From contig RJMB01000010.1 in NCBI GenBank assembly GCA_003725585.1, positions 107,234-171,233 on the forward strand: a DNA stretch of 64,000 nt, written 5' to 3'. Made by a program: the position numbers and the translations under genes. This document shows positions 30,002 through 38,922 of this stretch, one piece after another (the first letter of the stretch is position 1; each line of letters opens with the position of its first letter). The notes under the pieces were generated by a model. That model was not told the origin of the DNA. It did no database searches and worked only from the letters and a program-made list of their open reading frames with translations. Source of the DNA: Halostreptopolyspora alba. Its GTDB lineage: Bacteria; Actinomycetota; Actinomycetes; Streptosporangiales; Streptosporangiaceae.

Positions 30002-30709
30002 TCAGTTCCCCTGCCCGCGGGCAACCGCGTGGGCGAAGACGATGACGTTGTCCCGGTAGCTCCGCCGCCGCTCGTCGAATCCGCCCCCGCAGGTGATCAG
30101 CCGCAGCTCGGGGCGACCGCCCGTGGGGCCGTAGACTCGTTCGGTGGGGAACCGGTTCTTCGGGTGCCGCTCCACCGCGGAGACCCGGAACGTCGCGGTG
30201 CGCCCGTCCTCTCGTTCGATCTCGATGTGATCACCTTCTCGTACCTGCGGCAACCGGTAGAACAGTGCCGGGCCGGTGGTGGAGTCAACGTGGGCTCCGA
30301 TCACCGCCGCACCCGACTGTCCGGGCGAGGGCCCTTTCGCGTACCAGCCGGCGGTGTCGAAGGCGCGAGGCGCCTCGATGCTGCCGTCGCCGTTCAGTCC
30401 CAGGCGGGTGAACTTCTCGACGTTCAACTCGATCGCCGCGATGCGCAGGGCTGTCGGCTCCGAACGGGGAAGGGACGGGCCGAACGGTTCGGTGGGAGAC
30501 GGGGTGGGCGACGTTTCGGTGTTCGCCCGCGCGACGGTGGATGTGCTGGACTGCGCGGACGCGACGGGATCCTCGCCCACTCGGGCGAGTGGCTCGTGCA
30601 GTCCGGCCGCGATCAGGGCGACGCCCACGAGTGCGCTCGTGACCGTGGCCGCCGCGGCGAGTACGCGGCGGCCACGGCCCAGCGGTGGCGTGCGGTAGTC
30701 CGAGCCCAT
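30002..30709 (-). CDS. Class F sortase
   Basis: 235-residue membrane-anchored transpeptidase. A single N-terminal hydrophobic segment (VLAAAATVTSALVGVALIAAG, about 16-36) is followed by a Ser/Thr/Pro-rich linker and the sortase barrel. Catalytic residues are visible: His140 (VIGAHVDS), Cys207 (LRLITCGGG) and Arg219 (RRSYRDNVIVFA). Class F sortases occur in actinomycetes and join proteins to the cell wall; their sorting motif is poorly known. It lies 8 bp after the CHRD protein gene on the same strand, so the two are probably co-transcribed. Confidence 0.9.
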   Translation of the reverse strand: MGSDYRTPPLGRGRRVLAAAATVTSALVGVALIAAGLHEPLARVGEDPVASAQSSTSTVARANTETSPTPSPTEPFGPSLPRSEPTALRIAAIELNVEKFTRLGLNGDGSIEAPRAFDTAGWYAKGPSPGQSGAAVIGAHVDSTTGPALFYRLPQVREGDHIEIEREDGRTATFRVSAVERHPKNRFPTERVYGPTGGRPELRLITCGGGFDERRRSYRDNVIVFAHAVARGQGN

Positions 30710-30717
30710 GGGGCGGG

Positions 30718-31497
30718 TTACAGTACCGCGTCTCTTCCGCTCACCTCAGCGGCTCGGCTGCGTCGCAGGCCGAAGACCGCGGCGGTGCCGGCGGCGGCGA
30801 CCAGGCCGGTGCCTACGGCCAGCAGGGCCATGTCCGCCTCACTGGCGGTCATTCCACCGGCACCGGCGGCCATACCGCCCTCCGGGGCGGGCGTCAGCTG
30901 CCCGCAGGTGGCCGGATCGGTGGCCTCGGTGGGCAGCGACTCGTCGAGTTCGCTCTCGCCACCGCCGTCGAAGTCGTACTCGCCGTTGCCGTTGTAGTCC
31001 ACACCGTGCTGGACGATGACGGCCTCACCCGCCTTGACCGAGGCGGCCACGTCCTCGGGTACCTCGAAGGTGCGGCTGTAGGAGACGCTTCCGTCGGCGT
31101 CGGCGGCGGGCATGCGGTCGACCGCGAGCCCGCTGTCGGCCGAGGTGTCGCCCTCGGTGGTCAGCGACGTCTTGATCGGCCCGTAGGACGGTGCGCCCTC
31201 AGTGGTGTTCAGCCGTCCGTCCTCACCGGCCGCCGACATGTCGGGGCAGGTGTTGCTGCCGCCGATGTGGAAGTGCTGGGCGTGGGGCTGGCCGGCCAGC
31301 AGCCCGTGCGAGGTGATGTCGACGGTGACCTCGGTGCCGGAGATGCTCACCTCGGCCGTGCCGGTCGCGCCGGTGTCATTGAGCTGCGTGAGGTCGGCAT
31401 GCAGCTGCGTGGTGTCATCGGCCAATGCCGGAGCCGCGGGAGCGTACAGGGCCATGGGAATCGCGAGCGCGACAACGCCGATCCTGCGTGAATGCAC
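30718..31497 (-). CDS. Secreted CHRD-domain protein
   Basis: 259 residues: a signal peptide (RRIGVVALAIPMALYAPAAPALA), then a CHRD-like domain (about 28-165) containing the characteristic HAQHFHIGG, then a Gly/Met-rich stretch and a C-terminal membrane helix (MALLAVGTGLVAAAGTAAVFGL) followed by RRSR. The hydrophobic helix plus basic tail resembles a sortase substrate, and the downstream gene is a sortase, but no LPxTG-like motif stands directly before the helix. An LPTEA motif occurs some 35 residues earlier. GTG at 31497 is preceded by AGGAGGA at good spacing. Confidence 0.85.
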   Translation of the reverse strand: MHSRRIGVVALAIPMALYAPAAPALADDTTQLHADLTQLNDTGATGTAEVSISGTEVTVDITSHGLLAGQPHAQHFHIGGSNTCPDMSAAGEDGRLNTTEGAPSYGPIKTSLTTEGDTSADSGLAVDRMPAADADGSVSYSRTFEVPEDVAASVKAGEAVIVQHGVDYNGNGEYDFDGGGESELDESLPTEATDPATCGQLTPAPEGGMAAGAGGMTASEADMALLAVGTGLVAAAGTAAVFGLRRSRAAEVSGRDAVL

Positions 31498-32171
31498 TGA
31501 TCCTCCTAAAGACGGGTTCGGGCCGCCATCGCCCTAAACCGGAAAATCGGCGGCGAGTTCCTCCTTCCCGGAGCAATCAACAAGAACGCATCAAATACAC
31601 ACACATGATCGGGACTTTGCCGCGAGAGCCAGGAAACAACAAAACAACAAAAAGAGACACCGGGAACGCCGAACGAATATTTAACCATCGCGAACGAGCA
31701 ATTGATCCAACATTCGCCTCAATATCCGCTACTTCGCGACAATGAGAGCACGCGGGGCAGCCACGCTTTACTCCGAACTGGTGAACAACACCGTTTAGGG
31801 TAATTTATCCCTTGGTCGACTCCGGTCAGCGCCCGGGGTTGCTCTCGTGGGAGGCGGCAAGCTCCAGTGGAGCCAATTCGCGCCTACTTACCACCAACAC
31901 CAGCGACCACCCGACGAATGGGATCCGCGCCCGAGAATCGACACGGCCCGTGTTCTCCCAGGGGGAACCCGGGGAACAGCCCAACGAAGCGAAACACCTC
32001 GGGGGCCTCAGACCCTTTCCGTGTGCTCCGGACCCGTCAAGTCAAGGCCACGTGCGTGGACTTCGCCCACGCGGTGGAATGGCTCCCTCGCCCCTGACCA
32101 CCCCCAAATTGGAGGCCCGAATACCCCGGAGTTTCCGGGGCTTTGCGTTCTCCTCTCGTCCATGTGGGTGT
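31498..32171. other. A+T-rich intergenic region
   Basis: 674 bp without a convincing gene. At 31561-31740 only 87 of 180 bases are G or C, far below the rest of the window. A 46-codon plus-strand frame (starting MIGTLPREPGNN, about 31605) lies in this segment but has no family resemblance. A terminator hairpin is near 32124. The region may contain the CHRD promoter and a stretch of foreign or regulatory DNA. Confidence 0.5.
32124..32140. terminator. Hairpin downstream of the response-regulator gene
   Basis: CCCCGGA-GTT-TCCGGGG: seven perfect base pairs and a three-base loop. It is 32 bp past the stop of the minus-strand regulator gene. On the minus strand the following bases are TATTCGGG, a weak T-tract. 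It probably ends the two-component operon. Confidence 0.6.
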
Positions 32172-32870
32172 TCAGTCCTCGGGTTGCTTGCCGGTCCACC
32201 GGTAGCGGCGTTCGGGGCGGCCGGCCGTCCCGTAACGCAGCCGCACCTCGGCGGTGCCCTCCTCGACGAAGAACTCCAGATAGCGGCGGGCGCTCACCCG
32301 CGAAAGCCCGGTCAGCTCGGCGCACTCGGTCGAGGACACCTCACCGGCGCGGCTCAGCTCCCCCTGGACCAACCGCGCCGACTCCGGGGTGAGGCCCTTG
32401 GGCATGGATCGGCGCGGTGGGGTGGTGCCCGACTTTCCGGTCGTTCCGAACAGCCGATCCACGTCGGCCTGGCCAGGTGCCTCACTGTCCTGCAGGACAG
32501 TACGCATCTCCTGGTAGCGGGTCAGCCGCTCGCGCAGCGTCTCGGCGTCGAAGGGCTTGATCACGTAGTGCACCGCTCCCCCGTGCAACGCCTTGCGGAC
32601 GGTCGCCGCGTCCTTGGCCGCGGTGATCACGAGCACGTCCACCTCCGGGTCGCCGGCGCCACGCAGCCGCCGCAGCACCTCGATTCCGCTGATGTCGGGA
32701 AGGTAGATGTCGAGCAGCACGAGGTCCGGCCGGTGCTCGGCGACCAGCGAGAGCGCATCGGCGCCGGTGTGTGCCTCCGCCACCGCGGTGAAGCCCGGAA
32801 CCCGGTCCACCATGCGGCGGTGGATCCGCGCCACCATGAAGTCGTCGTCGACGACGAGCACCCGGATCAT
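32172..32870 (-). CDS. CitB/DcuR/DpiA-type response regulator
   Basis: 232 residues. The receiver domain has D8-D10, phospho-acceptor Asp54 (DLVLLDIYLPD) and the TAAKD/IKPF pair. The C-terminal region (about 180-230) holds a helix-turn-helix (LTGLSRVSARRYLEFFVEEG), as in regulators of C4-dicarboxylate and citrate uptake. ATG at 32870 is preceded by GAGGAGAG. It lies 44 bp after the sensor kinase gene on the same strand. The divergent tricarboxylate transporter operon is the likely target. Confidence 0.9.
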   Translation of the reverse strand: MIRVLVVDDDFMVARIHRRMVDRVPGFTAVAEAHTGADALSLVAEHRPDLVLLDIYLPDISGIEVLRRLRGAGDPEVDVLVITAAKDAATVRKALHGGAVHYVIKPFDAETLRERLTRYQEMRTVLQDSEAPGQADVDRLFGTTGKSGTTPPRRSMPKGLTPESARLVQGELSRAGEVSSTECAELTGLSRVSARRYLEFFVEEGTAEVRLRYGTAGRPERRYRWTGKQPED

Positions 32871-32914
32871 GTGGCTCTCTCCTCGCTCGAATAGGGGGAT
32901 TGGGGTGGGGCCAC

Positions 32915-34498
32915 TCACCCCGGCGGCGGGCGCCGTGACGCCTCCGAGGGCAGCGACGCGGTGAACTCGGCGCCGTTCACCTCGACGGAGCCTCCCCTGC
33001 GGGAGCACACCAGGTGGACCAGGGCCAACCCAACCCCCCGGTAGACCCGTTCGGCCCCCTTCGTGCTGAACCCGCGCAGGAACACCTTTGGCACCAGCTC
33101 CGGGGGGACGCCGCGCCCGGAGTCGCGCACCCGCACCCGAACCGCGCCGTCGCTGCCGGCCAGCTCCACCTCGACCCACGGTTCGGCCTGCCCCCGGACG
33201 GCGTCCAGGGCGTTGTCGACGAGGTTTCCCACCACGGTCACGAGATCGGCGGAGAGTTCGGCGTCCTGGGAGCCCAGCTCGGTGTTCTCGGAGACACGCA
33301 GCGCGACGTCCTGCTCGGCGGCCAGGCTCGCCTTGGCGATGAGCAGGGCCGCGACCGAGGAGTCGGCCACCCGTGAGGTGACGTCGTCGGACAGTCGGGT
33401 TCGCGCCCCACCGATGGTGCTCACGTACCGCGCCGCCTCGTCGTACTCCTCCAGCTCCAACAGCCCGGTGATCACGTGGATCTGGTTGCTGAACTCGTGC
33501 GCCTGGGCGCGCAGCGCCTCGGTAGTGGTGCGTGTGAGGTCCAGCTCCTGCTGGAGCCTGGCGAGATCGGTCCGGTCGCGCATGGTGGTGACGGACCCGA
33601 CGTTGCGGCCGTCCCGGTTCAACGGCATCGAGTTGAGCGTGACGAGGCGGTCACCCATGAGAACGACACGGTCGGGCTCCTGCTCCTCGTCGGTGAGCAC
33701 GCCACGGATGTCGGGAGCGACCCCGAGCTCGTCCAGTGTCCTGCCCGCCGCGTCACCGGGCAGGTCGAGCAGCTCGGCCGCCTTGTCGTTGACCAGGGTG
33801 ACGCGGTCGCCCTGGTCCAGGCCGAGCACACCCTCCTTGATGCCGTGCAGCATCGCCGTCCGGTCCTCCGCGAGCCGGGTGATCTCGCCGGGTTCCAGCC
33901 CCAGGGTCTGCCGTTTGATCCTGCGCGAGAGCAGCAGGGAGCCCACCACTCCCAGCAGGCTCGCGATTCCGACGTAGACCAGCAGGGTTGGGGCGGCTGT
34001 GGCGAGCTGCCCAACGGGGCCGGGGTAGTCACGGCCCGCGGCGGCGACCCCGATGATCCGCCCCTCGTCGTCGATCACCGGAACGTGGGCGGCCAGCACG
34101 CGCTTCTCACCGATCCGCACCACACCGATCCAGGTGTTGCCGGACAGCACGGAGCTCTCGCCGAAGTCCATCACCTCGCCGATCTCGCGCGGGTCCACCG
34201 AGGACAGCATGCGCCGGTCGGTCCCGGTGATGATGAGGTGGTCCGCGTCGGAGAGGCTGCGCAGGCTCTCCGCCGTCGGCTGTAGGATGCCCTGCTGGTC
34301 GGAGTCGCTCAGCCCGGCGCGGACGGCCTCCATCGCCGCCGCCGACTCCGCGACCGAGAGCATCGCCTGGCCCTCGACCCGCCGGAACTGGGCGTCGGCC
34401 TGGGCGACGGACACTCCGACGACGGCGAGCAGCACCGCCACCACGATCGCCAGCTGCAGGGCGAGGAACTGCCCGGCCAGTGTGAACCTGGGGCGCAC
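32915..34498 (-). CDS. CitA/DcuS-type sensor histidine kinase
   Basis: 527-residue membrane sensor. An N-terminal helix (FLALQLAIVVAVLLAVVGVS, about 10-29) and a second (APTLLVYVGIASLLGVVGSLLL, about 170-190) flank an extracytoplasmic PASTA-free PDC-like sensing domain of the CitA type (about 35-165). A cytoplasmic PAS domain follows (about 205-315), then the H-box AQAHEFSNQIHVITG (His about 335), and an HATPase with NLVDNALDAV and DSGRGVPP. The family senses citrate or C4-dicarboxylates. It is divergent from the Tct operon, which supports a role in tricarboxylate sensing. Confidence 0.9.
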   Translation of the reverse strand: MRPRFTLAGQFLALQLAIVVAVLLAVVGVSVAQADAQFRRVEGQAMLSVAESAAAMEAVRAGLSDSDQQGILQPTAESLRSLSDADHLIITGTDRRMLSSVDPREIGEVMDFGESSVLSGNTWIGVVRIGEKRVLAAHVPVIDDEGRIIGVAAAGRDYPGPVGQLATAAPTLLVYVGIASLLGVVGSLLLSRRIKRQTLGLEPGEITRLAEDRTAMLHGIKEGVLGLDQGDRVTLVNDKAAELLDLPGDAAGRTLDELGVAPDIRGVLTDEEQEPDRVVLMGDRLVTLNSMPLNRDGRNVGSVTTMRDRTDLARLQQELDLTRTTTEALRAQAHEFSNQIHVITGLLELEEYDEAARYVSTIGGARTRLSDDVTSRVADSSVAALLIAKASLAAEQDVALRVSENTELGSQDAELSADLVTVVGNLVDNALDAVRGQAEPWVEVELAGSDGAVRVRVRDSGRGVPPELVPKVFLRGFSTKGAERVYRGVGLALVHLVCSRRGGSVEVNGAEFTASLPSEASRRPPPG

Positions 34499-34591
34499 CG
34501 GGGTCCTCCTTCACGGTCGCTGGACACGCGGTGTGGGCGGTGCGGACCCGCCCCGCGTCATCGTCGCACGTGACCGGCGTCCCCGGGGATC

Positions 34592-34617
34592 GTGAACACT
34601 ACGACCACAAGGTTCAC
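34592..34617. promoter_or_regulatory. Inverted repeat, candidate response-regulator operator
   Basis: GTGAAC (34592-34597) and GTTCAC (34612-34617), a perfect six-bp dyad with a 14-base spacer. It lies in the 242-bp divergent region between the sensor kinase and the Tct operon, 94-149 bp from the two starts. A second dyad follows at 34636-34651. Confidence 0.45.
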
Positions 34618-34635
34618 TACCACCATTGTCCGCAC

Positions 34636-34651
34636 AACCGACACAACGGTT
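34636..34651. promoter_or_regulatory. Inverted repeat, candidate operator 2
   Basis: AACCG (34636-34640) and CGGTT (34647-34651), a perfect five-bp dyad with a six-base spacer (ACACAA), 89 bp upstream of the first tctC start. Confidence 0.35.
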
Positions 34652-34740
34652 CTCGCGTGTGTCTCTGACTGTTTCCCTGTGCGTTACCACACACCCGGCC
34701 CCACCGGGTGGTGTTCCCCCTTTTCGTCAGAGGAGACGCG

Positions 34741-35763
34741 ATGTTGTCCACACCCCGCACACCACGCGTGACCGCCACCGTCGCGGCGGGCGCCTCGGTC
34801 GTCCTCCTCGCCGGCGCGTGCGGCGAGACGGGCGGCCAGGATGCCAACGGCGAGTGGGCTCCCGAGCAGCCCATCGAGCTGGTCGCTCCGGCGGAGACGG
34901 GCGGCGGCTGGGACCAGCTGGCCCGCACCTCCGAGCGCGTGCTGGTCGACAACGAGCTCGTCGAACAGGACGTGCAGGTCGAGAACAAGCCCGGTGGCGG
35001 CGGAGCGATCGGCTGGTCCTACGTCGACTCCGCCAACGACCCGCACCGGCTCTTCGTCACCAGCCCCCCGATCCTGCTCGTCCCGCTGGCCGGGGAGTCC
35101 GACCACGGCCACAACGACTTCACCCCGCTCGCCGGGTTGGCCACCGAGTACATGACCTTCGCGGTTCCCGACGACTCCCCCGTGCAGAGCTTCGACGACC
35201 TCGTGCAGCGGATCTCCGAGGACCCGGAGTCGGTGAGCGTCGCCGGCGGCTCCGCACCGGGCAGCATGGACCACGTCGCGCTGGCCGGAGCGGTGCAGGC
35301 CGCCGGGGGCGACCCCACCGAGCTGAACTACATCCCCTACGACGGCGGCGGAGAGGCCATGACCCAGATGGTCGGCGGTCACGTCGACGCCGTGGCCTCC
35401 GGTGCCGCCGAGGCCGCCCCGATGGTGGAGTCCGGCGACGCCCGGCTGCTGGCGGTGACGGCACCGGAACCGGTCGACTCGCTGCCCGACACCCCCACCC
35501 TGCAGGAGGAGGGCATCGACTACGACTTCAACATCTGGCGTGGCGTCATGGGGCCGGGCGACATGACCGACGAGCAGGTCGCCTACTACGACCGGATCTT
35601 CGCCGAGATGGTCGAAACCGAGGACTGGCAGCAGGAGGCCGAGAACCTCGGCTGGGAGCAGTCCTACATGGACAGCGAGGAGTTCGGCGAGTTCCTGGAC
35701 GAGAGTTACGCCGAGTCCGCCGAGGTCCTGGACGAGGTCGGGCTGCGGGGAGACCAGGGCTGA
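34741..35763 (+). CDS. tctC: Tripartite tricarboxylate transporter substrate-binding lipoprotein 1 (TctC)
   Basis: 340 residues. The signal sequence ends in a lipobox (VVLLAGAC, Cys23), then an anionic extracellular solute-binding protein fold of the TctC/BugD family: PIELVAPAETGGGWDQLART, VENKPGGGGAIGW, and NYIPYDGGGEAM. It binds a carboxylate (possibly citrate or another tricarboxylate) and delivers it to TctAB. ATG at 34741 is preceded by AGAGGAGA. It is the first gene of the operon, followed 6 bp later by tctB. Confidence 0.9.
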   Translation: MLSTPRTPRVTATVAAGASVVLLAGACGETGGQDANGEWAPEQPIELVAPAETGGGWDQLARTSERVLVDNELVEQDVQVENKPGGGGAIGWSYVDSANDPHRLFVTSPPILLVPLAGESDHGHNDFTPLAGLATEYMTFAVPDDSPVQSFDDLVQRISEDPESVSVAGGSAPGSMDHVALAGAVQAAGGDPTELNYIPYDGGGEAMTQMVGGHVDAVASGAAEAAPMVESGDARLLAVTAPEPVDSLPDTPTLQEEGIDYDFNIWRGVMGPGDMTDEQVAYYDRIFAEMVETEDWQQEAENLGWEQSYMDSEEFGEFLDESYAESAEVLDEVGLRGDQG

Positions 35764-35769
35764 TCGACA

Positions 35770-36375
35770 GTGGTCCCGTTCCGATTCTCCAACCGCACGG
35801 TAGCCGTCGCGATCGCACTGGTCGCGGCGGGCTACCTCGTCCTCGCGTTCCGGCTGCCCGACTTCACCGCGGTCGACGTGCCGGTCCAGCCGTCAACCCT
35901 GCCGAAGTGGCTCGGCGCCGTCCTGCTGCTGCTGGCGCTCACCCTGTTCTTCCAGCGGACACCCCCGGACGAGCCGGGCACCGACGCTCCCTCCGCGACG
36001 CCCACGGCGGCGGGGGGTGGCGAGGAGACCGGAGAGACCGCCGCATCCGGAGAGGACGCGAGCGGCGGCGGGTCTCCGGCGAGCGCGGCGGACAGCGCCG
36101 ACGACACCACCGGTGAGGCGCGCCTGGGCCGGCTGTCCGACACCCGCCTGGAGCTCCTGGCCTTCGTGGGGTCCGTCGCCGGCTACATCCTCCTGCTCGT
36201 GCCCCTGGGGTTCCTGGTGACGACCACCCTGTACGTCTTCGGCAGCGCCGCCTATCTCGGCTACCGCCGTCACCTCGTCAACGCCCTCCTCAGCGTGGGG
36301 GTGGCGGCGCTCCTCTACTTCGGCATGTCCGAGGGCCTGAACGTGACGTTGCCGCAGGGGCCGTTCCCCTTCTGA
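35770..36375 (+). CDS. tctB: Tripartite tricarboxylate transporter small membrane protein (TctB)
   Basis: 201-residue membrane protein with four hydrophobic segments. The two halves are separated by a long charged Ser/Glu/Asp-rich cytoplasmic-type loop (about 65-120). This arrangement and the position between tctC and tctA identify it as TctB, which is weakly conserved in sequence. The GTG start follows the tctC stop by 6 bp. Confidence 0.82.
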   Translation: MVPFRFSNRTVAVAIALVAAGYLVLAFRLPDFTAVDVPVQPSTLPKWLGAVLLLLALTLFFQRTPPDEPGTDAPSATPTAAGGGEETGETAASGEDASGGGSPASAADSADDTTGEARLGRLSDTRLELLAFVGSVAGYILLLVPLGFLVTTTLYVFGSAAYLGYRRHLVNALLSVGVAALLYFGMSEGLNVTLPQGPFPF

Positions 36376-36391
36376 GTTGACCGGAGCCACC

Positions 36392-37948
36392 TTGGACACT
36401 CTCAGCCTGCTCGGCTACGGGTTCGGCATCGCACTGTCGCCCGAGAATCTGGTGTTCGTCTTCATCGGCGTGCTCGCCGGCACGGTCATCGGCGTGCTCC
36501 CCGGACTCGGCCCCATCAGCGCGATCGCGCTGATGATCCCGGTCGCGTACGGGATGGACGCCACGACCGCGATCATCATGCTCGCCGGGGTCTACTACGG
36601 CGCGGTCTTCGGCGGCTCGACCTCCTCCATCCTGCTGAACGCCCCCGGAATCGCCGGGACGGTCGCGACCTCCTTCGACGGCTACCCCATGGCTCGTAAG
36701 GGCGGGGCGGGCAAGGCTCTGGCGATCGCGGCCCTCTCCTCGTTCCTCGGTGGAACCGTGGGTGTCGTGCTGCTGATGCTGATCGCGCCGTACCTGGCGC
36801 GGGTCGCCATGAGCTTCGGCCCCGCCGAGTACTTCGCCCTGATGGTCCTCGGGCTGACCGCCGTGGTCTCGCTGGCCGGCGACAACCTCACCAAGGGGCT
36901 GATCTCGGCCGTGCTGGGCGTGATGATCGCACTCGTCGGGATCGACGGCCAGACCGCCACCGTGCGGTTCACCTTCGACCTTCCCGAGCTCTACGAGGGC
37001 GTCGAGTTCCTGATCGTCGCGCTCGGCGTGTTCGCGCTCGCCGAGGTGTTCACCATTCTGGCCCGCCGAACCGCGGCCGGCTCCGACGGAACGGTCACCT
37101 CGCTCCGGCTGACCCGCGGCGAGATCGGCCAGATGGCGCCGGCCGCCGGACGCGGGTCCCTTCTGGGCTTCTTCGCCGGGGTGTTGCCCGGCGCCGGGGC
37201 GACCGTTGCGTCGTTCCTGGGCTACTCGGCGGAGAAACGCATCGCCCGGGACCCGCAGACGTTCGGGACCGGCAACATCAAGGGCATCGCCGCCCCGGAG
37301 TCCGCCAACAACGGCGCGGCCGTGGGTTCCTTCGTCCCCCTGCTCACCCTCGGGGTACCCGGGTCGGGGACCACCGCGATCCTGCTGGGCGCGCTGCTGG
37401 TTCTCGGTGTGCAACCCGGCCCGCTGATGCTCACCGACCGGCCGGAGGTCTTCTGGGGCGTCGTGGCCAGCATGTACGTTGGCAACATCGTGCTGCTCGT
37501 GCTGAACCTGCCCCTGATCCCGGTGTTCGCCAAGGTCCTCAAGACACCGAAGGCACTGCTGGTCCCGCTGGTCGTGGTGTTCTGCGTCGTCGGGGTGTAC
37601 GGGCTGAGCTTCAGCGTGTTCGACCTCTGGCTGTTGCTCGGATTCGGCGTCCTGGGGTACCTGATGCGGCAGAACGGGTTCCCGGCGGCTCCCCTCATCC
37701 TGGGTCTCATCCTCGGTGGCCTGATGGAGGAGTCGATGCGTCAGGCACTACAGATCTCCAACGGCGCCTGGTCGATCTTCGTGACCCAGCCGATCTCCGC
37801 GACACTGCTCGCGCTGGCGGTACTGTCACTGGCCGGGCCGCTGCTCCGCGCGCTGCGTCAGCGCCGTCCCGCCGCGGCCACCGGCGGCCCCGGTAACGGT
37901 GGCGGTCAGGGCGAATCCGAGGAAACGCGGGGACAGGCGCGGTCATGA
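36392..37948 (+). CDS. tctA: Tripartite tricarboxylate transporter large permease (TctA)
   Basis: 518 residues with about 12 membrane segments. It has the characteristic TctA motifs GVLPGLGPISAIALMIPV (about 34-51), YYGAVFGGSTSSILLNAPG (about 69-87), and a second copy of the glycine-rich loop in LLGFFAGVLPGAGATVASF (about 256-274). This is the transport channel, driven by the proton or sodium gradient with TctB and TctC. The TTG at 36392 (after GGAG) gives the typical N-terminus MDTLSLLGYG; an upstream TTG at 36377 is less likely. It overlaps the second tctC by four bases. Confidence 0.93.
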   Translation: MDTLSLLGYGFGIALSPENLVFVFIGVLAGTVIGVLPGLGPISAIALMIPVAYGMDATTAIIMLAGVYYGAVFGGSTSSILLNAPGIAGTVATSFDGYPMARKGGAGKALAIAALSSFLGGTVGVVLLMLIAPYLARVAMSFGPAEYFALMVLGLTAVVSLAGDNLTKGLISAVLGVMIALVGIDGQTATVRFTFDLPELYEGVEFLIVALGVFALAEVFTILARRTAAGSDGTVTSLRLTRGEIGQMAPAAGRGSLLGFFAGVLPGAGATVASFLGYSAEKRIARDPQTFGTGNIKGIAAPESANNGAAVGSFVPLLTLGVPGSGTTAILLGALLVLGVQPGPLMLTDRPEVFWGVVASMYVGNIVLLVLNLPLIPVFAKVLKTPKALLVPLVVVFCVVGVYGLSFSVFDLWLLLGFGVLGYLMRQNGFPAAPLILGLILGGLMEESMRQALQISNGAWSIFVTQPISATLLALAVLSLAGPLLRALRQRRPAAATGGPGNGGGQGESEETRGQARS

Positions 37949-38922
37949 GGGGGGTGCGTCAGGGTCTGGCAGCGGCGGCCGCGGCGCTGCTGCTCGCCGG
38001 CTGCGGCGCACCACCCGGGGGTCTCTTCGCCGGTCCCCTCGACGGGGTACGGCTCATGGTGCCCACACCACCGGGCGGTGGCTACGACATCACCGCCCGC
38101 ACCCTGGCGGCCACGGCCACCGAGAGCGGGCTGGCCACGGAGATCGACGTGTTCAACCTCTCCGGAGGGGCCGGCGTCTCGGCGCTGTCCCGGCTGATGA
38201 ACGAGGAGGGGTACGGTCGCCTGGTGCTACAGATGGGGCTGGGCCTGGTCGCCGGGGCGCGGGTGCACGGGGCCGAGGCCCCGATCACCGACGCCGCGCC
38301 CCTGGCGCGGCTGATCGAGGAGCCCGAGGCCATCCTGGTCCCACCGGACTCCGAGTACGAGACGTTCGACGACCTGCGCGACGAGTGGAACGACCCGTCC
38401 CGCAAGGTCACGGTCGGCGGCGGGTCCAGCCCCGGCGGCCCCGACCACCTCGCCACCGTGCTGCTCGCCGAGGAGATCGGCGAGGACCCCCGTGAGACCG
38501 ACTATGTCTGGCACGACGGAGGTGGCGACCTGCTCGCCGCGACCCTCGGGCACGACGTCGACATCGCCACCGCCGGGGTGAGCGAGTATCGGCACGCCAT
38601 CGAGGCGGGCGAGCTCCGGGTGCTCGCGGTCACCGGCCCCGAACGGATCGACGGTGTCGACGCGCCGACGCTGCGCGAGCTCGGGGTCGACATGGAGTTC
38701 ACGAACTGGCGTGGGCTGCTCGCCCCGCCGGGGACGAGCCAGGCCGAACGCGAGGAACTCGTCGACGCCCTGGACACACTGCACGCCACCCCCGAGTGGC
38801 GCGACGCGATGCGGGACAACTACTGGTCGGACGCCTACCTCACCGGTGAGGAGTTCGGCGCGTTCCTGGCCCGCGAGGACCAGCGGATCCAGGACGTCCT
38901 CACACCGCTGGGCCTGGCGTGA
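37945..38922 (+). CDS. tctC: Tripartite tricarboxylate transporter substrate-binding lipoprotein 2 (TctC-like)
   Basis: 325 residues, a second TctC-type protein in the same operon. Lipobox LLLAGC (Cys about 20), then VRLMVPTPPGGGYDITARTLA and VWHDGGGDLLAATLGHDVDIA. It is clearly divergent from the first TctC, so the two may bind different substrates or the complex may use both. The ATG overlaps the tctA stop (ATGA). Confidence 0.9.
   Translation: MRGVRQGLAAAAAALLLAGCGAPPGGLFAGPLDGVRLMVPTPPGGGYDITARTLAATATESGLATEIDVFNLSGGAGVSALSRLMNEEGYGRLVLQMGLGLVAGARVHGAEAPITDAAPLARLIEEPEAILVPPDSEYETFDDLRDEWNDPSRKVTVGGGSSPGGPDHLATVLLAEEIGEDPRETDYVWHDGGGDLLAATLGHDVDIATAGVSEYRHAIEAGELRVLAVTGPERIDGVDAPTLRELGVDMEFTNWRGLLAPPGTSQAEREELVDALDTLHATPEWRDAMRDNYWSDAYLTGEEFGAFLAREDQRIQDVLTPLGLA

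Noticed and set aside
29784..30059. Plus-strand frame starting MSRPHRPAPGWPPPGGFG
   Set aside because: It runs into antisense sortase sequence and has no similarity to a known family; Pro/Gly richness is common in chance frames here.
31080..31110. LPTEA-like motif in the CHRD protein read as a sorting signal
   Set aside because: The motif is about 35 residues from the membrane helix, whereas sorting motifs stand a few residues before it.
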